Assembly: GCF_018310535.1 (NCBI RefSeq)
Contig: NZ_CP074102.1
Location: forward strand, 2,480,001 to 2,544,000
Direction: 5' to 3'
DNA: 64,000 nucleotides
Source of the DNA: Streptomyces mirabilis
GTDB taxonomy: Bacteria; Actinomycetota; Actinomycetes; Streptomycetales; Streptomycetaceae
Shown: positions 8,166-17,232 of the stretch, piece after piece
Layout: the number at the start of each line of letters is the position of its first letter
How positions within the stretch are numbered: position 1 is the first letter of the stretch
Program-made: the position numbers and the translations under genes
Notes under the pieces: generated by a model
What the model was told of the DNA's origin: nothing
Database searches by the model: none
The model's input: the letters and a program-made list of their open reading frames with translations, nothing else

Positions 8166-8209
8166 GTTCAGAGTCGTACGCACCGAGGTCGTTCAGAGTC
8201 GTACGCACC
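8166..8209. repeat. Two direct repeats of 19 bp, 25-bp period
   Basis: GTTCAGAGTCGTACGCACC occurs at 8166-8184 and 8191-8209, with a further partial copy (GTTCAGA) just upstream and GTCGTACG downstream. It fills the gap between the thiolase stop and the meaB start. Confidence 0.8.
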
Positions 8210-8236
8210 AGGGTCGTACGGAAAGAGACAACGGCT

Positions 8237-9439
8237 TCAGGCTTTGGGTACCCGCACGATCAGCGCGTCACCCTGCCCACCGCCACCGCACAGCGCCGCC
8301 GCGCCGACCCCGCCGCCGCGCCGCTTGAGCTCCAGGGCCAGGTGCAGCACGAGGCGGGCGCCGGACATCCCGATCGGGTGACCGAGGGCGATGGCACCAC
8401 CGTTGACGTTCACCTTTTCCGTGGATACGCCGAGGTCCTTCATTGACTGCACGGCGACCGCGGCGAACGCCTCGTTGATCTCGATGAGGTCGAGGTCGGA
8501 GACGTCGAGGCCCTCCTTCTTCAGGGCATGCAGGATCGCGTTCGAGGGCTGGGACTGGAGGGAGTTGTCCGGACCTGCGACGTTCCCGTGCGCGCCGATC
8601 TCGGCGATCCACTGGAGGCCGAGTTCCTGCGCCTTGGTCTTGCTCATCACGACCACGGCCGCGGCGCCGTCGGAGATCTGCGAGGAGGTGCCCGCCGTGA
8701 TCGTGCCGTCCCGGGTGAAGGCGGGGCGCAGCTTGGCCAGCGACTCCACCGTGGTCTCGGCGCGGATGCCCTCGTCCTTGCTGAAGACGACGGCCTCGCC
8801 CTTGCGCTGCGGAATCTCCACGGGCGTGATCTCCGCCTCGAAGATGCCGTTCTTCTGGGCGGTGGCCGCACGCTGGTGCGAGAGGGCCGCGATCTCGTCC
8901 TGCTCCGGGCGGGCGATGCCCAGGCGTGTGTTGTGCTTCTCCGTCGACTCGCCCATGGCGATGTTCTCGAAGGCGTCGGTGAGACCGTCGTACGCCATCG
9001 CGTCGAGCATCTCGATCGCGCCGTACTTGAAGCCCTCGCGGGACTTGGGGAGCAGGTGGGGCGCGTTCGTCATGGACTCCTGGCCGCCCGCGACCACGAT
9101 GTCGAATTCACCCGCGCGGATCAGCTGGTCCGCGAGCGCGATGGCATCGAGACCGGACAGACACACCTTGTTGATCGTGAGCGCCGGGACGCTCATCGGG
9201 ATGCCCGCCTTGACCGCGGCCTGGCGTGCCGGGATCTGCCCCGCCCCGGCCTGCAGCACCTGACCCATGATCACGTACTGCACCTGGTCGCCGCCGATCC
9301 CCGCACGGTCGAGGGCGGCCTTGATCGCGAAGCCTCCGAGGTCGGCCCCGGAGAAGGACTTCAGCGAGCCCAGCAACCGTCCCATGGGCGTACGAGCGCC
9401 CGCGACGATCACCGAGGTACTGCTGTTCGTTCCAGACAT
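8237..9439 (-). CDS. Acetyl-CoA C-acetyltransferase (thiolase)
   Basis: A 400-residue thiolase condensing two acetyl-CoA or cleaving acetoacetyl-CoA. It has the active-site Cys in [11 protein letters not shown] (about residue 90), the His of NEAFAAV and the C-terminal [11 protein letters not shown] motif with the second catalytic Cys. ATG 9439 is preferred over the in-frame ATG 9466 because AAGGGG lies about 10 nt upstream of it. It is transcribed toward meaB and divergently from mce. Confidence 0.93.
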   Translation of the reverse strand: MSGTNSSTSVIVAGARTPMGRLLGSLKSFSGADLGGFAIKAALDRAGIGGDQVQYVIMGQVLQAGAGQIPARQAAVKAGIPMSVPALTINKVCLSGLDAIALADQLIRAGEFDIVVAGGQESMTNAPHLLPKSREGFKYGAIEMLDAMAYDGLTDAFENIAMGESTEKHNTRLGIARPEQDEIAALSHQRAATAQKNGIFEAEITPVEIPQRKGEAVVFSKDEGIRAETTVESLAKLRPAFTRDGTITAGTSSQISDGAAAVVVMSKTKAQELGLQWIAEIGAHGNVAGPDNSLQSQPSNAILHALKKEGLDVSDLDLIEINEAFAAVAVQSMKDLGVSTEKVNVNGGAIALGHPIGMSGARLVLHLALELKRRGGGVGAAALCGGGGQGDALIVRVPKA

Positions 9440-9585
9440 GAGGTGCGATCCCCTTACCGGCTGCACAGCCGAGGAGTGAACGAGGGTTTACTTGAATGTA
9501 CTGAGCGGTAGGCCACCCGTCATCCGGCAGTCAGTGTGATCGCGCGCACGTTGCGTAACCGCCGTATGAGCGCTGCACTGACTCC

Positions 9586-10026
9586 ATGCTGACGCGAATC
9601 GACCACATCGGTATCGCCTGCTTCGATCTCGACGCGACTGTCGAGTTCTACCGGGCGACGTACGGCTTCGAGGTCTTCCACTCCGAGATCAACGAGGAGC
9701 AGGGCGTACGCGAGGCCATGCTCAAGATCAATGAGACGTCCGACGGCGGCGCCTCCTACCTGCAGCTCCTGGAGCCGACCCGCGAGGACTCGGCCGTCGG
9801 GAAGTGGCTGGCGAAGAACGGCGAAGGTGTCCATCACATCGCGTTCGGTACGGCGGACGTCGACGCCGATGCCGCCGATATCCGGGACAAAGGCGTACGC
9901 GTCCTCTACGACGAGCCCCGACGCGGCTCCATGGGGTCACGAATCACGTTCCTTCACCCAAAGGATTGCCATGGTGTCCTGACAGAACTGGTCACTTCGG
10001 CGGCTGTTGAGTCACCTGAGCACTGA
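9586..10026 (+). CDS. mce: Methylmalonyl-CoA epimerase
   Basis: A 146-residue vicinal-oxygen-chelate fold protein interconverting (2R)- and (2S)-methylmalonyl-CoA. The paired beta-alpha-beta modules start at IDHIGIACFDLDATVEFY and VHHIAFGTADVDADAADI, each bearing the metal-ligand His; a Glu ligand is expected near the C-terminal GVLTELV. It is divergent from the thiolase-meaB pair, forming a small methylmalonyl-CoA cluster. Confidence 0.95.
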   Translation: MLTRIDHIGIACFDLDATVEFYRATYGFEVFHSEINEEQGVREAMLKINETSDGGASYLQLLEPTREDSAVGKWLAKNGEGVHHIAFGTADVDADAADIRDKGVRVLYDEPRRGSMGSRITFLHPKDCHGVLTELVTSAAVESPEH

Positions 10027-10116
10027 CCTCCGTATATCTGGGCCGGTAGGGTTGGGGGCGGCCGCTGCCATTTCGGGGCGGCCCAGGGCCTGTCCGGCGA
10101 CGGGCCCTGAGGTCAT

Positions 10117-10133
10117 GCCGTCCCGAGGACGGC
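10117..10133 (+). terminator. Hairpin terminator after mce
   Basis: GCCGTCC-CGA-GGACGGC, nested in a longer imperfect hairpin whose outer arms are GGCCCT and AGGGCC. It lies 90 nt past the mce stop and upstream of scy. Confidence 0.5.
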
Positions 10134-10291
10134 GTGGTCAAGGGCCGGGGTCCAGGTTTCGGGGGACGAGCGTCGGGGCGACAGCCCGTGCTCCGCTGTT
10201 GATCTGACACCATTCCCCGGGGGCCCCGTTCGGCGGATGGACGGGGTTCGTTTGGAGAGACTTGCGACCAGGGGACGGATGGGACCGCGCA

Positions 10292-13200
10292 GTGCGGGGC
10301 TACGAACGCCAGGAGCGAGAGCCGGCGGCTGACGTCGACCACCTCTCTCGGTTCGAGGCCGAGATGGAACGGCTGAAGACCGAGCGGGAGAAGGCCGTCC
10401 AGCACGCCGAGGACCTCGGCTATCAGGTCGAGGTGCTGCGCGCCAAGCTGCACGAGGCGCGCCGCAGTCTGGCGACCCGGCCTGCCTACGAGAGCGGTGG
10501 CGACCTCGGCTATCAGGCCGAGCAATTGCTCCGTAATGCCCAGATCCAGGCCGATCAGCTGCGCGCCGACGCCGAGCGCGAGATGAGCCAGGCCCGGGCG
10601 CAGACGCAGCGCATCCTCCAGGAGCACGCCGAGCAGGCCGCCCGGCTGCAGGCCGAACTGCACCAGGAGGCGGTCGCGCGCCGCCAGCAGCTCGATCAGG
10701 AGCTGGCCGAGCGCCGTCAGACCGTCGAGTCGCACGTCAACGAGAACGTGGCGTGGGCCGAGCAGCTGCGCGCCCGCAGCGAGCAGCAGGCCCGCCGGCT
10801 CCTGGAGGAGTCGCGCACGGAGGCGGACCAGGCGCTGAGCACCGCCCGCGCGGAGGCCGAGCGGATCGCCGCCGAGGCCCGCCAGCGGCTGACGAACGAC
10901 GCCGAGTCGGCCCGTGCCGAGGCCGAGGCGCTGCTGCGCCGGGCCCGCACGGACGCCGAGCGGCTGCTGAACGCCGCGTCGACGCAGGCCCAGGAGGCCA
11001 CCGACCACGCCGAGCAGCTGCGCAGCTCCACGGCGACCGAATCGGACAGCGCCCGCCGCCAGGCCACCGAGCTGAGCCGGGCCGCCGAGCAGCGCATGAT
11101 GGAGGCCGAGTCGGCGCTGCGCGAGGCGCGGACCGAGGCGGACAAGGTCGTCACCGAGGCGAAGGAGGCCGCGGCCAAGGCCCTGGCGAGCGCCGAGTCG
11201 GCGAACGAGCAGCGCACGCGGACGGCGAAGGAACAGGTCGCCCGACTGGTCAGCGAGGCCACCAAGGAGGCCGAGACCACCAAGTCCGACGCCGAGCAGG
11301 CCGTCGCGGACGCCAAGACCAAGGCCGAGAAGATCGTCGCGGAGGCCGAGGAGACCGCGCGCAGCCTCACCGCCGAGGAGACCGCCTCCCAGCTCTCCAA
11401 GGCGGCCCGTACCGCCGAGGACGTCCTGAACAAGGCCTCCGAGGACGCCAAGGCGACCAGGAAGGCGGCGGCCGAGGAGGCCGAGCGGATCCGCACCGAG
11501 GCGGAGTCCGAGGCGGACCGGCTGCGTGCCGAGGCGCACGACATCGCCGAGCAGCTCAAGGGCACGGCGAAGGACGACACCAAGGAGTACCGCGCCAAGA
11601 CGGTCGAGCTGCAGGAGGAGGCGCGCCGACTGCGCGGCGAGGCCGAGCAGCTGCGCTCCGACGCCAATGCCGAGGGCGAGCGGATCCGCTCCGAGGCCCG
11701 GCGCGAGGCCGTCCAGCAGATCGAGGAGGCGGCCAAGACCGCCGAAGAGCTGCTCGCGAAGGCCAAGGCGGACGCGGACGAGCTGCGGAACACGGCCACC
11801 AGCGACAGCGAGCGGGTGCGCACCGAGGCCATCGAGCGCGCCACGACGCTGCGCCGCCAGGCCGAGGAGACCCTGGAGCGCACGCGCAAGGAGGCCGAGC
11901 GCAACCGCGAGGAGGCCGTCGAGCTCTCCGACACGATCAAGGCGGAGGCCGAGCGGGCCGCCGAGGCGCTGCGCGAGGAGACCGAGCGCGCCATAGCGGC
12001 CCGCCGGACGGAGGCCGCCGAGGAGCTGACCCGGCTGCACACCGAGGCCGAGCAGCGGCTCGCCTCGGCCGAGCAGGCGCTGAGTGACGCACGGGCGGAC
12101 GCCGAGCGGATCCGCCGCGAGGCCGCCGAGGAGAGCGACCGGCTGCGTTCGGAGGCCGCCGAGCGGATCCGTACGCTCCAGGCGCAGGCCGAGGCGGAGG
12201 CGGAGCGGCTGCGCAACGAGGCCGCCGCGGACGCCGCCGCGTCGCGCGCCGAGGGCGAGAACATCGCCGTACGACTGCGTTCGGAGGCCGCGGCGGAGGC
12301 CGAGCGGCTGAAGTCGGAGGCCCAGGACAGCGCCGACCGGGTACGGACGGAGGCCCAGGCCGCGGCCGAGCGGCTGGCCACCGAGGGCGCGGAGACGCTG
12401 GCCGCCGCCCAGGAGGAGGCCGCCCGGCGCCGCCGCGAGGCCGAGGAGCTCCTCGGTTCCGCGCGCCAGGAGGCCGACCAGGAGCGCGAGCGGGCCCGCG
12501 AGCAGAGCGAGGAGCTCCTCGCCTCGGCGCGCAAGCGTGTCGACGAGGCCCAGGCCGAGGCCGTACGGCTGGTCGAGGAGGCCGACCGGCGCGCGACCGA
12601 GATGGTCTCCAGCGCCGAACAGACCGCGCAGCAGGTACGCGACGCCGTGGCGGGGCTGCACGAGCAGGCGCAGGAGGAGATCACCGGTCTGCGCAGCGCC
12701 GCCGAGCACGCGGCCGACCGGACCAGGACCGAGGCGCAGGAGGAGGCGGACCGGGTCCGCGCCGACGCGTACGCGGAGCGGGAGCGGGCCTCCGAGGACG
12801 CGAGCCGCATCCGGCGCGAGGCGGCCGAAGAGACGGACGCCGCCAAGTCACTCGCGGAACGCACGGTTTCGGAGGCGATCGCCGAGTCCGAGCGGCTGCG
12901 TTCGGAAGCCGCCGAGCACGCCCAGCGGGTGCGCACCGAGGCCTCCGACACCATCGCGAACGCCGAGCAGGACGCTTCGCGCAGCCGTGCCGAGGCCCGG
13001 GAGGACGCGAACCGGATCCGTTCGGACGCGGCCACGCAGGTCGACACGCTCATCAACGAGGCACGCTCCGAGGCGGAGCGGCTGACGAACGAGACGAACG
13101 CCGAGGCCGAGCGCGTACGCGCGGAGTCCGTGGCCAAGGCCGAACGGCTGGTCTCGGACGCGACCGGGGACGCGGAGCGACTGCGCGCCGAGGCCGCCGA

Positions 13201-14143
13201 GACGGTCGGTTCCGCGCAGCAGCACGCCGAGCGGATCCGCAGCGAGTCCGAGCGGGTCAAGGCCGAGGCGGCGGCGGAGGCCGAGCGGCTCACGTCCGGT
13301 GCCCGCGAGGAGGCCGACCGGACGCTGGACGCGGCACGCCGGGAGGCCAACAAGCGGCGCTCCGAGGCGGCCGAGCAGGTCGACACCCTCATCTCGGAGA
13401 CGGCGTCCGAGGCGGACAAGCTGCTCGCCGAGGCGCAGCAGAGCGCGCAGAAGACCACGGCGGACGCCGAGTCGCAGGCCGACACGATGGTGGGCGCGGC
13501 ACGCAACGAGGCCGAACGACTGGTCTCCGAGGCGACCGTCGAGGGCAACACCCTGGTGGAGCGGTCCCGTACGGACGCGGACGAGCTGCTGGTCGGCGCG
13601 CGCCGGGACGCGACCGCCATAAGGGAGCGGGCGGAGGAGCTGCGCGACCGCATCACCACCGAGATCGAGGAGCTGCACGAGCGGGCCAGGCGCGAGTCGG
13701 CCGAGGCGATGAAGACGGCCGGCGAGCGCTGCGACGCGCTGGTGCGGGCCGCCGAGGGCCAGCTCGCCGAGGCCGAGGCGAAGGCGAAGGACCTGGTCTC
13801 GGAGGCCAACTCCGAGGCGAGCAAGGTCCGTATCGCCGCGGTCAAGAAGGCCGAGGGGCTCCTCAAGGAGGCCGAGCAGAAGAAGAGCTCGCTCATCGCG
13901 GAGGCGACGGAGATCAAGGCCGAGGCCATCCGCGAGGCGCGGGCCGCGGTCGAGGAGGGCAAGCGCGAGCTGGAGGTGCTGATCCGCCGACGCGAGGACA
14001 TCAACGCCGAGATCTCCCGTGTCCAGGACGTCCTGGAGGCGTTGGAGTCCTTTGAGGCCCCGTCCGCAGGCAAGGACGGTGGGGTCAAAGCGGGCGCCGC
14101 CGCCGGCGCAACTCGTTCGAGTGGCAAGTCGTCAGAGGGCTAG
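10292..14143 (+). CDS. scy: Scy-type giant coiled-coil polarity protein
   Basis: About 1283 residues, nearly all coiled coil of repeating A-E-A-E-R-L/I-R-x-E-A units, matching Streptomyces Scy (about 1300 residues), which organises the polarisome at hyphal tips with DivIVA and FilP. Residues about 17-60 (FEAEMERLKTEREKAVQHAE...) form a DivIVA-like start. The family is known for a 51-residue repeat mixing heptads and hendecads. GTG 10292 matches remembered homologues (MRGYERQEREP). TTG 10262, preceded by GGAG, would add 10 residues. FilP follows directly downstream. Long antisense frames here are codon-bias artefacts. Confidence 0.93.
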   Translation: MRGYERQEREPAADVDHLSRFEAEMERLKTEREKAVQHAEDLGYQVEVLRAKLHEARRSLATRPAYESGGDLGYQAEQLLRNAQIQADQLRADAEREMSQARAQTQRILQEHAEQAARLQAELHQEAVARRQQLDQELAERRQTVESHVNENVAWAEQLRARSEQQARRLLEESRTEADQALSTARAEAERIAAEARQRLTNDAESARAEAEALLRRARTDAERLLNAASTQAQEATDHAEQLRSSTATESDSARRQATELSRAAEQRMMEAESALREARTEADKVVTEAKEAAAKALASAESANEQRTRTAKEQVARLVSEATKEAETTKSDAEQAVADAKTKAEKIVAEAEETARSLTAEETASQLSKAARTAEDVLNKASEDAKATRKAAAEEAERIRTEAESEADRLRAEAHDIAEQLKGTAKDDTKEYRAKTVELQEEARRLRGEAEQLRSDANAEGERIRSEARREAVQQIEEAAKTAEELLAKAKADADELRNTATSDSERVRTEAIERATTLRRQAEETLERTRKEAERNREEAVELSDTIKAEAERAAEALREETERAIAARRTEAAEELTRLHTEAEQRLASAEQALSDARADAERIRREAAEESDRLRSEAAERIRTLQAQAEAEAERLRNEAAADAAASRAEGENIAVRLRSEAAAEAERLKSEAQDSADRVRTEAQAAAERLATEGAETLAAAQEEAARRRREAEELLGSARQEADQERERAREQSEELLASARKRVDEAQAEAVRLVEEADRRATEMVSSAEQTAQQVRDAVAGLHEQAQEEITGLRSAAEHAADRTRTEAQEEADRVRADAYAERERASEDASRIRREAAEETDAAKSLAERTVSEAIAESERLRSEAAEHAQRVRTEASDTIANAEQDASRSRAEAREDANRIRSDAATQVDTLINEARSEAERLTNETNAEAERVRAESVAKAERLVSDATGDAERLRAEAAETVGSAQQHAERIRSESERVKAEAAAEAERLTSGAREEADRTLDAARREANKRRSEAAEQVDTLISETASEADKLLAEAQQSAQKTTADAESQADTMVGAARNEAERLVSEATVEGNTLVERSRTDADELLVGARRDATAIRERAEELRDRITTEIEELHERARRESAEAMKTAGERCDALVRAAEGQLAEAEAKAKDLVSEANSEASKVRIAAVKKAEGLLKEAEQKKSSLIAEATEIKAEAIREARAAVEEGKRELEVLIRRREDINAEISRVQDVLEALESFEAPSAGKDGGVKAGAAAGATRSSGKSSEG

Positions 14144-14326
14144 CCAGAACCACCCATTCCATGCTTTGTACGGACCTTTGCCACAGGTTCTGGCAAGCCC
14201 TCTGACAGTTAGCCACCCAAAAGGAGTCTCATTCTCCAGATCAAACACGTATCCGCTCGATGACACACCGCTTTGGCCCCTAGGATTCCCCCTATCACCT
14301 CACCGGTCTCATTCGACAGGAACCCC

Positions 14327-15262
14327 ATGAGCGACACTTCCCCCTACGGCTTCGAGCTTGTGCGGCGTGGGTACGACCGCGCTCAGGTGGACGAACGCAT
14401 TTCGAAGCTCGTCTCCGACCGTGACAGCGCTCTGGCCCGTATCACTGCTCTCGAAAAGCGCATCGAGGAGCTCCACCTCGAGACGCAGAACGCCCAGGCC
14501 CAGGTCAGCGACGCGGAGCCGTCGTACGCGGGTCTCGGCGCGCGCGTCGAGAAGATCCTCCGCCTCGCCGAGGAGGAGGCGAAGGATCTGCGCGAGGAGG
14601 CCCGTCGCGCGTCCGAGCAGCACCGTGAGCTCGCCGAGTCGGCCGCCCAGCAGGTCCGCAACGACGCAGAATCGTTCGCTGCGGACCGCAAGTCCAAGGC
14701 GGAGGACGAGGGCGTCCGGATCGTCGAGAAGGCCAAGAGCGACGCCTCCCAGCTGCGCCAGGAGGCGCAGAAGGACGCGCAGTCCAAGCGCGAGGAGGCG
14801 GACGCCCTCTTCGAGGAGACGCGTGCCAAGGCCGCGCAGGCCGCCGCCGACTTCGAGACGAACCTCGCCAAGCGCCGCGAGCAGTCCGAGCGTGACCTGG
14901 CGTCGCGTCAGGCCAAGGCCGAGAAGCGCCTCGCGGAGATCGAGCACCGCGCGGAGCAGCTCCGCCTGGAGGCCGAGAAGCTGCGCACGGACGCCGAGCG
15001 CCGCGCCCGCCAGACGGTGGAGACGGCTCAGCGCCAGGCCGAGGACATCGTGGCCGACGCGAACGCCAAGGCCGACCGCATCCGCTCGGAATCCGAGCGC
15101 GAGCTGGCGGCGCTGACGAACCGTCGCGACTCGATCAACGCTCAGCTCACGAACGTCCGCGAGATGCTCGCGACGCTCACGGGCGCCGCGGTGGCCGCAG
15201 CGAGCACGCCGGCCGAGGACGAGCCGATCTCCCGCGGGGTTCCGGCCCAGCAGTCCCGGTAG
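14327..15262 (+). CDS. filP: FilP intermediate-filament-like coiled-coil protein
   Basis: A 311-residue protein, the expected FilP length. The N-terminal DivIVA-like motif YGFELVRRGYDRAQVDERI (about residues 6-24) is followed by a long Ala/Glu/Arg coiled-coil rod and a short non-coiled tail (SRGVPAQQSR). AGGAA precedes the ATG. FilP assembles a cytoskeletal network near the hyphal apex and interacts with DivIVA and Scy. It sits directly downstream of scy but has 183 bp of spacer, so it probably has its own promoter. Confidence 0.94.
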   Translation: MSDTSPYGFELVRRGYDRAQVDERISKLVSDRDSALARITALEKRIEELHLETQNAQAQVSDAEPSYAGLGARVEKILRLAEEEAKDLREEARRASEQHRELAESAAQQVRNDAESFAADRKSKAEDEGVRIVEKAKSDASQLRQEAQKDAQSKREEADALFEETRAKAAQAAADFETNLAKRREQSERDLASRQAKAEKRLAEIEHRAEQLRLEAEKLRTDAERRARQTVETAQRQAEDIVADANAKADRIRSESERELAALTNRRDSINAQLTNVREMLATLTGAAVAAASTPAEDEPISRGVPAQQSR

Positions 15263-15287
15263 GTTCGAGCCGTTTCCGGCAGCACTC

Positions 15288-15320
15288 CGGCCCGCGCTCT
15301 CTTCTCGGGAGCGCGGGCCG
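15288..15320 (+). terminator. Strong hairpin terminator after filP
   Basis: CGGCCCGCGCTC pairs perfectly with GAGCGCGGGCCG across a 9-nt loop, starting 25 nt after the filP stop. No U-tract, as is common in Streptomyces. Confidence 0.8.
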
Positions 15321-15331
15321 TTGGCGTGCCC

Positions 15332-15402
15332 CGGAAGGGGCGCGGGGCTGTGACATTCTGCGGCTCCGCCGCGTGGGCGCGACGAGCCACGATGGCGCAG
15401 CG
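15332..15402 (+). repeat. Dispersed Streptomyces intergenic repeat, long form
   Basis: GGGGCGCGGGGCTGTGACAT, then TGCGGCTCCGCCGCGTGGGC and GCGACGAGCCACGATGGCGC. This is the familiar repeat seen between many Streptomyces genes. Its central part (GCGGCTCCGCCGC) is itself an inverted repeat. Confidence 0.7.
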
Positions 15403-15467
15403 GTCGGAGACGGTGAACACCCGGCAAACACACCGGCGCCCAAGTGGCACAGCCCCGGGGCGCGTCC

Positions 15468-15473
15468 TACCGT
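15468..15473 (+). promoter_or_regulatory. -10 hexamer of a leaderless promoter for ABC module 1
   Basis: TACCGT with exactly 6 nt to ATG 15480; no Shine-Dalgarno sequence. Confidence 0.5.
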
Positions 15474-15479
15474 GTCCGC

Positions 15480-16430
15480 ATGATCGAGCTAGAGGGGCTG
15501 ACCAAGCGGTACGGCGAGAAGGTGGCGGTCAACCATCTGACCTTCACCGTCAGACCCGGCATCGTCACGGGGTTCCTCGGTCCGAACGGCGCGGGCAAGT
15601 CCACGACGATGCGGATGATGCTCGGTCTCGACCGCCCCACCGCGGGCGACGTACGCATCGACGGGCAGCACTACGACCACCTCAAGGACCCGCTGAAGTA
15701 CATCGGCGCCCTGTTGGACGCCAAGGCCATGCACGGCGGCCGCAGCGCCTTCAACCACCTCCTCTGTCTCGCCCAGAGCAACGGCATCCCCAAGGCGCGG
15801 GTGGACGAGGTCCTGGACACCGTGGGCCTCACCTCGGTGGCCAGGAAGAAGGCCAAGGGCTTCTCGCTCGGCATGGGCCAACGGCTCGGCATCGCGGGCG
15901 CGCTGCTCGGCGACCCGCGGATCCTGATGTTCGACGAGCCGGTCAACGGCCTCGACCCCGAGGGCATCCACTGGATCCGCAACCTGATGAAGTCGCTGGC
16001 CGGCCAGGGCCGTACGGTCTTCGTGTCGAGTCACCTCATGAGCGAGATGGCGCTGACCGCGGAGCACCTCGTCGTCATCGGCCAGGGTCGCCTCCTCGCG
16101 GACACCTCCATGGCCGACTTCATCGCGCAGAACTCGCGGTCGTACGTCCGTATCCGCTCCCCCCAGCGCGAGCGGCTGCTCGACGTCCTGCACGGGGCGG
16201 GGATCACGGTCGTCGAGAGCGGCAGCGGGGCGATGGAGGTGGACGGCGCGAAGTCGGAGCGGATCGGTGAGCTGGCCGCGCAGCACCAGATCGTGCTGCA
16301 CGAGCTGAGCCCCCAGCAGGCCTCCCTGGAGGAGGCGTTCATGCAGCTGACCGCGGAGTCGGTGGAGTACCACGCGCACACCGACGCCCCGCCCCAGCAG
16401 TGGGGCGGCCGCTGGAACCAGGAGACCTGA
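15480..16430 (+). CDS. ABC transporter ATP-binding protein, module 1
   Basis: A 316-residue ABC ATPase with Walker A GPNGAGKST (about residues 38-46), signature FSLGMGQRLGIA (SLGMGQ in place of LSGGQ), Walker B ILMFDEPVNGLDPEG and switch His SSHLMSEM. The C-terminal extension after about residue 215 fits drug/bacitracin-type ABC-2 exporters. It is followed two bases later by its membrane partner and is strongly similar to the ATPase at 19524-20759. The substrate is unknown. Confidence 0.92.
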   Translation: MIELEGLTKRYGEKVAVNHLTFTVRPGIVTGFLGPNGAGKSTTMRMMLGLDRPTAGDVRIDGQHYDHLKDPLKYIGALLDAKAMHGGRSAFNHLLCLAQSNGIPKARVDEVLDTVGLTSVARKKAKGFSLGMGQRLGIAGALLGDPRILMFDEPVNGLDPEGIHWIRNLMKSLAGQGRTVFVSSHLMSEMALTAEHLVVIGQGRLLADTSMADFIAQNSRSYVRIRSPQRERLLDVLHGAGITVVESGSGAMEVDGAKSERIGELAAQHQIVLHELSPQQASLEEAFMQLTAESVEYHAHTDAPPQQWGGRWNQET

Positions 16431-16432
16431 GC

Positions 16433-17203
16433 ATGGCGGCGACCCAGGTCCTCAAGTCCGAGTGGACCAAGATCCGGTCCGTCGCGTCCACCGTCTGGAC
16501 GCTCAGTCTCGCCGCGGTGGTCACGATCGCGCTGGGCCTCCTGATCTCGCTGCTGTCGAAGAACGAGTTCGACAAGATGGGCGAGAAGGACCGGCTCTCC
16601 TTCGACCCGACGTTCATCAGCTTCGCGGGGATGACCCTCGGTCAGCTCGCGATGATCGTGTTCGGGGTGCTCGTGGTCGGCAACGAGTACAGCACCGGCA
16701 TGATCCGCACCTCGCTGGCCGCGGTCCCGCAGCGCGCCACGTTCCTCTTCAGCAAGATCGCGGTGGCGACGGGGCTCGCCCTCGTCGTCGGCATGATCAC
16801 CAGCTTCGTCGCCTTCTTCCTCGGACAGGCGGCGCTCGGCACGCACAGCGCGTCGATCAGCGACTCCGGGGTGCTGCGCGCGGTGATCGGCGGCGGCCTC
16901 TACATGACGCTGATCGCGGTCTTCTCGATGGGTGTCGCGACGATGCTGCGCAGCCCGATGCTCTCGCTCGGCATCCTCATGCCGTTCTTCTTCCTGATCT
17001 CCAACATCCTCGGCGCGGTGTCCGCGACCAAGAAGCTCGGCCGTTATCTGCCCGACCAGGCCGGCAGCAAGATCATGCGAGTGGTGACCCCGATCGGCGA
17101 CAACACCCCGTACGGACCCTGGGGCGGCCTGGCGATCATGGTCCTGTGGGTGGTCGCGGCGCTCCTCGGGGGCTATCTGCTGCTGAAGAGGCGGGACGCC
17201 TAG
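16433..17203 (+). CDS. ABC-2 transporter permease, module 1
   Basis: A 256-residue membrane protein with about six helices (residues 20-40, 68-86, 107-130, 152-172, 180-200, 230-250). It begins with the actinobacterial ABC-2 opening VLKSEWTKIRSVASTVWTL and contains GNEYSTGMIRTSLAAVPQR. GGAG at 16421 is its ribosome site, inside the end of the ATPase gene. It forms the exporter with the preceding ATPase and has a full paralogue at 20756-21601. Confidence 0.92.
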   Translation: MAATQVLKSEWTKIRSVASTVWTLSLAAVVTIALGLLISLLSKNEFDKMGEKDRLSFDPTFISFAGMTLGQLAMIVFGVLVVGNEYSTGMIRTSLAAVPQRATFLFSKIAVATGLALVVGMITSFVAFFLGQAALGTHSASISDSGVLRAVIGGGLYMTLIAVFSMGVATMLRSPMLSLGILMPFFFLISNILGAVSATKKLGRYLPDQAGSKIMRVVTPIGDNTPYGPWGGLAIMVLWVVAALLGGYLLLKRRDA

Positions 17204-17232
17204 ACATTCAGGGCCTGGAGTCCTCTGGACCC

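Noticed and set aside
10717..14127. A 1136-codon open frame antisense to scy, rich in Ser/Ala/Arg
   Set aside because: It is the complement of the repetitive GAG/GCC/CGG coding of scy. High GC and few stop codons make such shadows. No ribosome site or homologous motif.
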